Shown here: one piece after another, positions 1 to 5,322 of the stretch | How positions within the stretch are numbered: the stretch's first letter is position 1 | How the letters are laid out: the number at the start of each line of letters is the position of its first letter | Source: Pyrinomonadaceae bacterium | GTDB lineage: Bacteria > Acidobacteriota > Blastocatellia > Pyrinomonadales > Pyrinomonadaceae | Reading direction: 5' to 3' | Length of the DNA: 5,368 nt | Assembly: GCA_013695245.1 (NCBI GenBank) | Contig: JACDAW010000386.1 | Span: forward strand, 1-5,368 | Position numbers and translations under genes: made by a program | Notes under the pieces: generated by a model | Database searches by the model: none | The model's input: the letters and a program-made list of their open reading frames with translations, nothing else | Told to the model about the DNA's origin: nothing

Positions 1-351
1 CCCGCGTTTGGCGACCGCCGTTCGTATCAGATGGATATCGGCAACAGCCGCGAGGCTTTGCGCGAAGCCGAACTCGATTACGCCGAGGGCGCAGATATTC
101 TGATGGTGAAACCTGCGAGCGTTTGCTTAGACGTGTTGCGGAGCGTGCGCGACCGTTACGATCTGCCCGTCGCGGCGTATCACGTTTCAGGCGAGTATGC
201 GATGATTAAAGCGGCCGCCGCGCGCGGCTGGATCGACGAGCGGCGAGCGATGATCGAGACTTTGACAAGCATTCGCCGCGCCGGAGCCGACATCATCATC
301 ACTTATTACGCGCGCGAAGCGATCAACGCGCTAAAGAACGGCGAGTTTTAA
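1..351 (+). CDS. hemB: Porphobilinogen synthase (delta-aminolevulinic acid dehydratase), C-terminal part
   Basis: This enzyme joins two molecules of 5-aminolevulinate into porphobilinogen, the first common step of cytoplasmic tetrapyrrole (haem, cobalamin) synthesis. The reading frame is open from base 1, and about 116 residues remain, roughly the last third of a protein that is usually about 330 residues long. The visible part begins PAFGDRRSYQMD, a conserved stretch of the family. It then has LMVKPAS, whose lysine (visible residue 37) is the expected Schiff-base lysine, followed by YHVSGEYAMIKAAA and the terminal block SIRRAGADIIITYYA. The start codon and the upstream metal-binding cysteine region lie outside the window. 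One oddity is that the family motif KPAxxYLD reads KPASVCLD here (Cys in place of Tyr, codon at 124-126). The gene ends convergently with the small membrane-protein gene at 458-676, and no clear terminator follows its stop. Identification is very secure. Confidence 0.97.
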   Translation, partial: PAFGDRRSYQMDIGNSREALREAELDYAEGADILMVKPASVCLDVLRSVRDRYDLPVAAYHVSGEYAMIKAAAARGWIDERRAMIETLTSIRRAGADIIITYYAREAINALKNGEF

Positions 352-371
352 CTTATTAGACACGGAGAGAG

Positions 372-452
372 ATGGCAGTAGCGCGAACGTGCGTCGCCGC
401 GCGCAACAAGATGGGCTTGGAGACGGCGCATGTTTTAATGAAGCTTGTATAA
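372..452 (+). CDS. Possible 26-codon micro-ORF after hemB (doubtful)
   Basis: An ATG at 372 opens a 26-codon frame ending in TAA at 450-452. It begins MAVARTCVAARNK and contains no recognisable motif. A purine-rich GGAGAG stretch (364-369) lies just upstream, with GGAG four bases from the ATG, so it could be translated as a second cistron behind hemB, whose stop is 20 bases earlier. It fits exactly between the hemB stop and the 3' end of the opposite-strand membrane-protein gene. Such short frames with purine-rich leaders arise easily by chance. The product is weakly basic with no membrane segment. I list it only because a ribosome site is present, and it may well not be a gene. Confidence 0.18.
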   Translation: MAVARTCVAARNKMGLETAHVLMKLV

Positions 453-457
453 CGCTT

Positions 458-676
458 TTACTGCGTAATGTGAATCTCTTCTTCTTTGTTGACGTGGCGC
501 AAGAAATATCCGAGCGCGCAGGCGCAACCGATAATCGCCGCGCCGATGGCATACCACAAGTGCATCATGTGTGTCGCGTCGTTCGGAGTTTTGACATAGA
601 CAATGAACTGCCAGACGGCGATCACCAGCGCAATCAAGGCAACGACGATGAAGAGAATATCGGCTAAGCTTTTCAT
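458..676 (-). CDS. Small two-helix membrane protein of unknown function (72 aa)
   Basis: I do not recognise the family. The frame encodes 72 residues. A short N-terminus (MKSLAD) leads into a first hydrophobic helix at about residues 7-28 (rich in I, V, L, A). A polar loop follows at 29-40 containing T-H-M-M-H (35-39). A second helix spans about 41-59 and carries C51 and C53 as Cys-x-Cys. The hydrophilic tail has a KEEE cluster (64-67). Two helices with short polar ends suggest an inner-membrane hairpin, probably with both ends on the same face. The start is well supported by a GGAGG ribosome site six bases upstream. Translation of the opposite strand over the same bases gives an unpatterned polar protein, so this strand is favoured. 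It lies downstream of selB in the same direction but 222 bases away, and convergent to hemB. A haem or metal link through the His/Met loop is speculation only. Confidence 0.72.
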   Translation of the reverse strand: MKSLADILFIVVALIALVIAVWQFIVYVKTPNDATHMMHLWYAIGAAIIGCACALGYFLRHVNKEEEIHITQ

Positions 677-682
677 GTTAAA

Positions 683-687
683 CCTCC
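683..687 (-). promoter_or_regulatory. Shine-Dalgarno site of the 72-aa membrane protein
   Basis: The minus strand reads GGAGG here, followed by six bases and then ATG at 676-674. This is a near-perfect anti-16S match at good spacing. It is the main reason to take the small minus-strand frame as a real gene with that start. Confidence 0.8.
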
Positions 688-780
688 GGCGTTTTTTGTA
701 AGTTTAATGAACTAAATTATTGCCGAAAGACTGCCCGTTGGAATCAGGGCGCTTCAATATAATTTTTACCGCTTCATCTT

Positions 781-801
781 CTGCCACGGGGCAGCTTTTT
801 T
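781..801 (+). terminator. Terminator-like hairpin on + strand with no obvious upstream gene
   Basis: CTGCC (781-785) pairs with GGCAG (790-794) around the four-base loop ACGG, and after one C there are six Ts (796-801). This is the form of a short Rho-independent terminator for rightward transcription. Read leftward, the U-tract would lie before the hairpin, so it is not a selB terminator. The nearest rightward gene is hemB, which ends 430 bases earlier with an opposing gene in between. It may stop hemB read-through, end a small RNA, or be chance. The segment CTGCCC at 731-736 could also pair with GGGCAG at 789-794 and compete with the hairpin. Confidence 0.4.
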
Positions 802-857
802 ATGTAAGGTTATGTTAACGCTTTCCCGGTGTGATAATCAAGATTCTTTTGCAGAAA

Positions 858-883
858 GCTCTTTCGGAAAGCGGCAAAAGAGC
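858..883 (-). terminator. Probable transcription end hairpin after selB
   Basis: Inverted repeats of 7 bases (GCTCTTT at 858-864 and AAAGAGC at 877-883) enclose a 12-base loop. They begin 15 bases past the selB stop codon in the direction of selB transcription. The following bases read TTTCTGC on the minus strand, so the U-tract is short and imperfect. The position just after selB favours a terminator or a 3'-end stabilising hairpin, but the weak U-tract keeps confidence moderate. Confidence 0.4.
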
Positions 884-898
884 GCGCTTGTTTTTCGA

Positions 899-2821
899 TT
901 AAAGAATAATTCGCCCGTCGCCATCGCGCCGCGTGACGCGCTCGCGGTCGAAATACTCCAAGAGTGGGATCGCGTATTTACGCGAAATTCCTGCTAAATC
1001 CTTAAAACTTCCAACGTCAATACGACGTTCCGGTTGATGTCGAGCAGCGTATGCGCGCAGCGAAACGATTAAGTTATCAATCGCTTCGCGGTGAAAAAAG
1101 AGATCGTCGCGCACGCGCACGAGTTTGCCCGCGTTAAGGAGCAACTGCAAAATCTTGCGCGCATGTGCCTGCGCTTGCTCTCGAACGCCAGCGCGCGCCA
1201 TCGCTTCACCCAGCGCGGGAGCTTCAAACCCGGCGTCGCGGTAAACCTTCTCCAAACGATCATGAAGCACGCGGTCAGCTTCGGTTAATTCGAGATTGTG
1301 CGCGCGTGCGCGTACTACGTCGCGGTCTGAAATGAGCGTTCCGGTTTGTTCGGCGTATGTGAGCACATGGCGAAAGATTTCAGGCGCGATGTGAGCAAAA
1401 GCCTGTTCACGTAAAGTTTCGCGCGCGATACCGCGCGCCAACGGTTCGCGTTTGTGAAACGCAAAAGTAAGATCAACCGCGCGCTTCACCAACCGCTCGA
1501 AACTTGCGCGCGCGATGAGTCTGCCGCCTACATCAATGACCTCGCCGCTCGCTACCGTTTCCTCCGCCGCACGCCGCATCACTTCATCGCGCCAACCCGT
1601 GCGCGCCGCCGCATTCGCCAGCTCGATTCCCGCTTCCGCCGCGCGTTCAACGTAAACACCTAAGCGCGCGGCATCGTCCTTCGCTTCGCTCAACAGGGCG
1701 AGCGCGCGACAGGCTTCGACACGCTCACGCCCGCGATGCTTGGCGGCTTGCGAGTCAAGCACCTGCCCGCCCGCAATCGTTCGCTGCGGCGAATAAGATC
1801 GCAAGATAAACCGATCACCCAAGATGACGGCGACGGGACGCTCCAAACGTATCTGCGCGAAGCCCGCTTCCCCCGGCTTGATCTCGCCCGTCTCATCAAG
1901 CACCGCAATGCGCGCTAAAACTTCCGCCGCGCCCGTATGCACCCTCACCCTCTGGCGCGAGCGAAGGGCGCGCGGCGCATCCTGTAGAACCTCGACGCGC
2001 GCATCAAAAACCTGCGTCGGGCGCAGACGCATGGGCGCGGCTAAAACCATTCCGCGCTCGATTTGCGAGGCCTCGATGCCGCCGAGATTCACGGCCGCGC
2101 GTTGCCCCGCTTCCGCGCGCTCAACCTTTCTGTTATGAGTTTGAATTCCGCGCACGCGCACCCGCAAGCCCGCAGGCAATAATTCCATCTCGCTGCCTTC
2201 CATGATCTCGTCTGCGACAAGCGTGCCCGTCACCACCGCGCCGAACCCCCGCATCGTAAACGCGCGATCAACGGGCAAGCGTGCAACTGTTTGCGACGCG
2301 CGCGTGGGCATGTCACAAGCGATCTCACGCAGCGCATCTTTCAATTCTTCAAGCCCTGCTCCGGTGCGTGCGCTGGTCGAAATTACGGTTGCGTTTTCAA
2401 GAAACGACCCGGCGACTAACTCTTCTACTTCCGTCTGCACAAGCGCAAGCAGTTCTCCATCAACCATATCCGTTTTCGTCAGCACGACGAGGCCAAATTT
2501 GATGTCGAGCAGACGCACAATGTCGAAGTGTTCGCGCGTTTGCGGCATCACGCCTTCGTCCGCGGCGACAACGAGCGCGACGGCGTCCAACCCGTGCGCG
2601 CCTGCGAGCATATTTTTAACGAAGCGTTCGTGGCCGGGCACGTCAACAAAGCCGACGCGCACATCTTCGTCAAGCGCGAGTTCGGCGAAGCCTAGATCAA
2701 TCGTGATCCCGCGCTGTTTCTCCTCCGGCAAACGATCCGTCTCCACGCCCGTTAGCGCCCGCACGAGCGAGGTTTTTCCGTGATCAATATGCCCGGCCGT
2801 GCCAACAATAATGGAACGCAT
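899..2821 (-). CDS. selB: Selenocysteine-specific translation elongation factor SelB
   Basis: SelB is a cytoplasmic GTPase that carries Sec-tRNA(Sec) to ribosomes paused at a UGA followed by a SECIS hairpin. The 640 residues cover the usual bacterial length. The N-terminal G domain has GHIDHGKT (10-17, P-loop), RGITID (37-42, switch I), DVPGH (60-64, switch II), TKTD (115-118, in place of the more general NKxD) and STSA (148-151). The EF-Tu-like beta-barrel domains follow, with DRAFTMRGFGAVVTGT at 185-200 and a domain-3 end near FILRSYSPQRTIAGG (338-352). Residues from about 370 to 640 form the winged-helix region, ending in a last winged helix (about 600-640, with FKDLAGISRKYAIPLLEYFD) that in known SelBs grips the SECIS RNA. 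The ATG at 2821-2819 starts directly at the conserved MRSIIVGTAGHIDHGKT. No Shine-Dalgarno sequence precedes it. No selA, selC or selD is seen nearby. Identification is very secure. Confidence 0.97.
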   Translation of the reverse strand: MRSIIVGTAGHIDHGKTSLVRALTGVETDRLPEEKQRGITIDLGFAELALDEDVRVGFVDVPGHERFVKNMLAGAHGLDAVALVVAADEGVMPQTREHFDIVRLLDIKFGLVVLTKTDMVDGELLALVQTEVEELVAGSFLENATVISTSARTGAGLEELKDALREIACDMPTRASQTVARLPVDRAFTMRGFGAVVTGTLVADEIMEGSEMELLPAGLRVRVRGIQTHNRKVERAEAGQRAAVNLGGIEASQIERGMVLAAPMRLRPTQVFDARVEVLQDAPRALRSRQRVRVHTGAAEVLARIAVLDETGEIKPGEAGFAQIRLERPVAVILGDRFILRSYSPQRTIAGGQVLDSQAAKHRGRERVEACRALALLSEAKDDAARLGVYVERAAEAGIELANAAARTGWRDEVMRRAAEETVASGEVIDVGGRLIARASFERLVKRAVDLTFAFHKREPLARGIARETLREQAFAHIAPEIFRHVLTYAEQTGTLISDRDVVRARAHNLELTEADRVLHDRLEKVYRDAGFEAPALGEAMARAGVREQAQAHARKILQLLLNAGKLVRVRDDLFFHREAIDNLIVSLRAYAARHQPERRIDVGSFKDLAGISRKYAIPLLEYFDRERVTRRDGDGRIIL

Positions 2822-2827
2822 AAAGCT

Positions 2828-2855
2828 TGAATAAAACTTAAACTCGCTTTTTCAA
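2828..2855 (-). promoter_or_regulatory. Candidate selB promoter (weak)
   Basis: On the minus strand, TTGAAA (2855-2850) lies 16 bases before TATTCA (2833-2828). This resembles a -35/-10 pair with a poor -10. A start about seven bases downstream would fall at or next to the selB ATG and give a leaderless message, which would fit the missing Shine-Dalgarno. A competing -10-like TATAAG lies at 2865-2860 but has no good -35 partner. This is a guess from consensus matching only. Confidence 0.2.
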
Positions 2856-2871
2856 TTTGCTTATAAGTCAG

Positions 2872-2909
2872 GAGGGCGAGCGCTGAAAATACATTTCAGA
2901 CTCGCCCTC
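2872..2909 (-). terminator. Strong hairpin between the VWFA gene and selB, probable 3' end of the VWFA transcript
   Basis: GAGGGCGAG (2872-2880) pairs with CTCGCCCTC (2901-2909), and inside it CTGAAA (2883-2888) pairs with TTTCAG (2894-2899). Only a CG/A internal bulge and a five-base loop are unpaired, giving about 15 base pairs. It starts 20 bases beyond the VWFA stop codon. Neither side has a proper U-tract: the minus strand continues CTGACTTATAAG and the plus strand continues AAAAGTTTTC. It therefore looks like a terminator or mRNA 3'-stabilising stem of unusual form. A palindromic intergenic repeat is the alternative. Confidence 0.5.
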
Positions 2910-2929
2910 AAAAGTTTTCACTTGCACCT

Positions 2930-5182
2930 CTACTCGACGATCTCGAAGTTTGTCCACTGCGTCGTTATGCGATACTTCTCTTTAGCGAGCGTGTCGGTTA
3001 CAACGATCTGCAAGATGTATTCGCCGGGTTGAAGATTCGTGCCGAGTTGCAAGCGCCCGGCGGCGGCGAGGCGCTTCAGATCAGTTTGCCCATTTGCGTC
3101 GAAAGGCAGTGGGCTACCGGCGAAAATCTGCTGACCGTCACGGAACAAGCGAATCTGCGTTGTAAGTTGTGGAAGGCGAGTCGCGCGGTCGAGTTGCGCG
3201 TTGTAAATAATATAGCCGTAATTGATGATCATTCCCTTACGAAAGCGCCGTGCGGCGGGGCCGACGAGAGGATCAAGATCACTTTCAGCATTTACTGCTG
3301 CGTTATTAGCTGCGGATTGGCCGGCCGTTGCGTTTGAGGCGCTTCGAGCTTTCGTCGCCGTTTTTTCGCCGTTGAGGACAATGCCTGAAAGCGTCAAGCG
3401 ATTTTTCTGAAGGTTCGGGACTTCGATAAATTGGCTCGCCGATCCCGTGCGTTCTGTGGCGCTGTCGCGGACGGCCACGCGCAGTTGATACGCGCCGGGT
3501 TTCTTGACGGGAACATTAATCATGTAAACGAAGCCGTCGCGGAGCAAGCTTTGGTAAGCATTTCCGCGCGCGCGAATCGTCTCCGTGCGGTTGACTTCAT
3601 CAATCACTTGGCCGTTGTCGCCGAAGGTGATGGCCATCACATCAATCACAGTCTTGCGCCAGCCGTCGGCTTCCTCCATAAACGACAATTTGCTTCCGTC
3701 TATGTGCAACAGCGAGCGCATGAAAGAACCGCCTTGCTGCGCATTGCCAAAGAGCAATGTAAGACGAAGCGGAACTCCGCCGGATGAGAACGGAGAAGTG
3801 AGCGCGGCGATCAACTGCTCGCCGCGCGTGCGCCGCGTGGGGCGCGCTTCTGTGTCAGTGAAGCCATAGAACCCGCTGCGCATACGAACTCGTAAATCAG
3901 GACGATTTTTGATTTTTCCTGTAAGTTTATGATAACGTCTGCGTCCCGTCGCCGGATCAAAGGTTGATTCATCAGGGCGATAACCGATGAGATAGTAACC
4001 CTTCTGATCGTTAAGCGCGCGCTGGATGCCGCCGCTTAAATCATTGTTATTGCGAACGGCGATGCCGCCCGTCTGCTGCGCGAGATAGTTTAAGCCTTCC
4101 TGTGTGTCAAACAATTCATTGCGTCGTTCCGTGAGACGCTCTTCGAGCCGGGAGGCTGACAAACCGGAGGTGTCATCGGCGGCCGTTAATCCGAGCGTCT
4201 GCAAGCCGCGCGAATCAATCGTATAGATGACGACCGACGCGCGGTTAGCGAGATCGGTTAAGCGGCGCAGGGATTCGAGTATGCGCGTGTTGCTTTCGCC
4301 TGCGCCGCCGACGCGATTGAAAAGGCGAAAGCCGTCGGAGAACATCACCACCGCCTTGCGACCGGGCAGTTCTCTGAGTCCGCGCACGATGAAGTTGAGC
4401 GCGCCGAGCGTGCCGACGGCGAAGATGTCTTCACGGAAAGTGTCAACATCTTCGCGCTCTCTGTTTCTTCTTTGCAAATCGCTATCCGTTGATTCGCCGT
4501 TGGAATCGCCAGCCGTGCGCCCCGCCTCATCAAGCGAGCTGATCGGCGCAAAGGCGCTGATGCCGCCGCGCCCGTTCGGATACCAGCGCACACGCTCGAT
4601 GGCGGCGTAAAGTTGTCGTTTATCGGATGTGAATTGTTGCAACGCGCCTATTCCTGCGCTCGTGCGGATGATCGCAACGAGATCGTTTGCTGCCATCTGC
4701 TCATCAACATACTTTCTTAAAGCTTGACGAACAAAGTGCGTGCTCTCAAACGATAAACCGAGATCGTCCACGACGAGCGTAATCGTCCGGCGCACCTGTT
4801 CGGGTCGCAAGGCGCGCGGCGGCACAGGCGGCGCATCTCTGCGTGCGGGTGAATCTTTCGCCGTCGTTGTTGATGCGGGCGCAGGTGGAGATTCGATTGA
4901 GACGTAAGAAAAATTCGTGATCGTCTGCGGACGATTGTCTTCCCTGATCTCAAATTCATCGGCGCGAAGATCGGTAACTTGTTTGCCGTCTCTGTCCGTT
5001 ACCACCGCGTCCACCTGCACGAGATTCGTCGAGATACGCACGACATCGTCGTCATTGTTGTTCGGTGGGACGTTTTGTTGTTGCGGCGGCGGGGCGGGAG
5101 GACGTTGTTGCTGCTGCGCGACAATGGAGGAAAGCGATAGCGAGAGGACGAGAAGATGTGCGAGCGCGATCTGTCTCTTCAT
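2930..5182 (-). CDS. Secreted VWFA-related acidobacterial-type protein
   Basis: The 750-residue product resembles the 'VWFA-related Acidobacterial domain' family (TIGR03436), whose function is unknown; von Willebrand A folds usually bind proteins. Order: signal peptide 1-22 (MKRQ, then a hydrophobic run ending SSIVA; no lipobox Cys); Gln/Pro/Asn/Asp-rich linker about 23-46; a beta-domain about 47-95 with VVTDRDGKQVTDLRADEFEI; a Pro/Ala/Thr linker; the A-domain about 130-400. In the A-domain, VVDDLGLS holds D140-x-G-x-S144, a metal site with Gly replacing the first Ser of DxSxS, and FSDG (281-284) supplies the later Asp. GYYLIGYRP (395-403) and RSGFYGF close the family region. A beta-rich C-terminal half (about 455-750, with GVPLRLTLLFG and KPGAYQLRVAVRD) is unassigned. 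I chose the ATG at 5182-5180 over the in-frame ATG at 5206 because it has an AGGAAA ribosome site and begins a clean signal peptide. It is divergent from the FKBP gene. Confidence 0.9.
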   Translation of the reverse strand: MKRQIALAHLLVLSLSLSSIVAQQQQRPPAPPPQQQNVPPNNNDDDVVRISTNLVQVDAVVTDRDGKQVTDLRADEFEIREDNRPQTITNFSYVSIESPPAPASTTTAKDSPARRDAPPVPPRALRPEQVRRTITLVVDDLGLSFESTHFVRQALRKYVDEQMAANDLVAIIRTSAGIGALQQFTSDKRQLYAAIERVRWYPNGRGGISAFAPISSLDEAGRTAGDSNGESTDSDLQRRNREREDVDTFREDIFAVGTLGALNFIVRGLRELPGRKAVVMFSDGFRLFNRVGGAGESNTRILESLRRLTDLANRASVVIYTIDSRGLQTLGLTAADDTSGLSASRLEERLTERRNELFDTQEGLNYLAQQTGGIAVRNNNDLSGGIQRALNDQKGYYLIGYRPDESTFDPATGRRRYHKLTGKIKNRPDLRVRMRSGFYGFTDTEARPTRRTRGEQLIAALTSPFSSGGVPLRLTLLFGNAQQGGSFMRSLLHIDGSKLSFMEEADGWRKTVIDVMAITFGDNGQVIDEVNRTETIRARGNAYQSLLRDGFVYMINVPVKKPGAYQLRVAVRDSATERTGSASQFIEVPNLQKNRLTLSGIVLNGEKTATKARSASNATAGQSAANNAAVNAESDLDPLVGPAARRFRKGMIINYGYIIYNAQLDRATRLPQLTTQIRLFRDGQQIFAGSPLPFDANGQTDLKRLAAAGRLQLGTNLQPGEYILQIVVTDTLAKEKYRITTQWTNFEIVE
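5045..5116 (-). repeat. Low-complexity Gln/Pro/Asn/Asp-coding tract
   Basis: Directly after the predicted signal cleavage site, the VWFA gene encodes runs of Q, P, N and D (QQQQ, PPAPPPQQQ, then NNNDDD), made from repeated CAA/CAG and AAC-type codons. It is probably a flexible spacer that keeps the folded domains away from the membrane or export site. Tracts of this kind vary in length between relatives by slippage. Confidence 0.6.
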
Positions 5183-5187
5183 AATAG

Positions 5188-5193
5188 TTTCCT
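5188..5193 (-). promoter_or_regulatory. Shine-Dalgarno site that decides the VWFA start
   Basis: The minus strand reads AGGAAA here (5193 down to 5188), five bases before ATG at 5182-5180. The upstream in-frame ATG at 5206-5204 has no comparable site, and using it would put eight polar residues (MPLNQETI) ahead of a normal MKRQ signal-peptide start. The downstream ATG is therefore preferred. Confidence 0.7.
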
Positions 5194-5252
5194 GATTGAG
5201 CGGCAAGGCGCGGTCAAATGGTGAGTGACGCCGTCGCCGTTAAGCTTTTCAA

Positions 5253-5274
5253 CGTTGCTGGATTTTCAGTAACG
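5253..5274. promoter_or_regulatory. Imperfect dyad in the divergent intergenic region, possible operator
   Basis: CGTTGCTG (5253-5260) and CAGTAACG (5267-5274) are inverted repeats of 8 bases with one mismatch, which is a G-U pair in + strand RNA. They are separated by GATTTT. The dyad lies between two divergent genes, about 70 bases upstream of the VWFA start and 49 bases upstream of the FKBP start, where an operator serving either gene could sit. There is no match to a named regulator site that I can recognise. A dyad this short could be chance. Confidence 0.25.
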
Positions 5275-5295
5275 AGTGTGCGATCTTGTCAGGAC

Positions 5296-5306
5296 AATAA
5301 TATAAA
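5296..5306 (+). promoter_or_regulatory. AT-rich -10-like stretch ahead of the FKBP gene
   Basis: The run AATAATATAAA holds overlapping -10-like hexamers (AATAAT, TATAAA). No good -35 lies 16-18 bases upstream; TTGTCA at 5286-5291 is too close. A start from here would leave a very short leader before the ribosome site at 5313-5317, so this is only a weak promoter candidate. Confidence 0.2.
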
Positions 5307-5312
5307 TCAAAC

Positions 5313-5317
5313 GGGAG
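5313..5317 (+). promoter_or_regulatory. Shine-Dalgarno site of the FKBP gene
   Basis: GGGAG lies five bases before the ATG at 5323. It supports translation of the frame that runs off the right edge, which is otherwise too short here to judge by length. Confidence 0.65.
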
Positions 5318-5322
5318 CGATT

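Noticed and set aside
352..457. Terminator for hemB in the gap after its stop
   Set aside because: The only pairings I found (for example GCGCG with CGCGC around 383-407) are short, have large loops, and are not followed by a T-tract.
389..667. 92-codon + strand frame overlapping the small membrane-protein gene
   Set aside because: It is antisense to a frame with clear transmembrane helices and a strong ribosome site. Its own product is polar and patternless.
881..888. Palindrome AGCGCGCT followed by TGTTTTT as a + strand terminator
   Set aside because: It is too short to fold with a loop. GCGCGC words are scattered throughout this window, so it is background composition.
690..898. Possible tRNA(Sec) or other tRNA beside selB
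   Set aside because: I looked on both strands for a T-loop (GTTCRANNC-type) and a long paired acceptor arm. The closest, GTTGGAATC at 737-745, lacks the flanking stems of a T-arm.
1091..2783. Several long open frames on the + strand across selB, up to 193 codons
   Set aside because: They are shadows of the selB coding strand. Their products are Ser/Thr/Arg-rich with no recognisable motif, while the minus frame is unmistakably SelB.
3029..4610. Open frames on the + strand across the VWFA gene
   Set aside because: Low-information translations opposite a well-supported gene, with no domains and no convincing starts.
5183..5206. Upstream ATG at 5206 as the start of the VWFA protein
   Set aside because: It lacks a ribosome site and would add eight polar residues ahead of a standard signal peptide. 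The ATG at 5182 has AGGAAA at good spacing.
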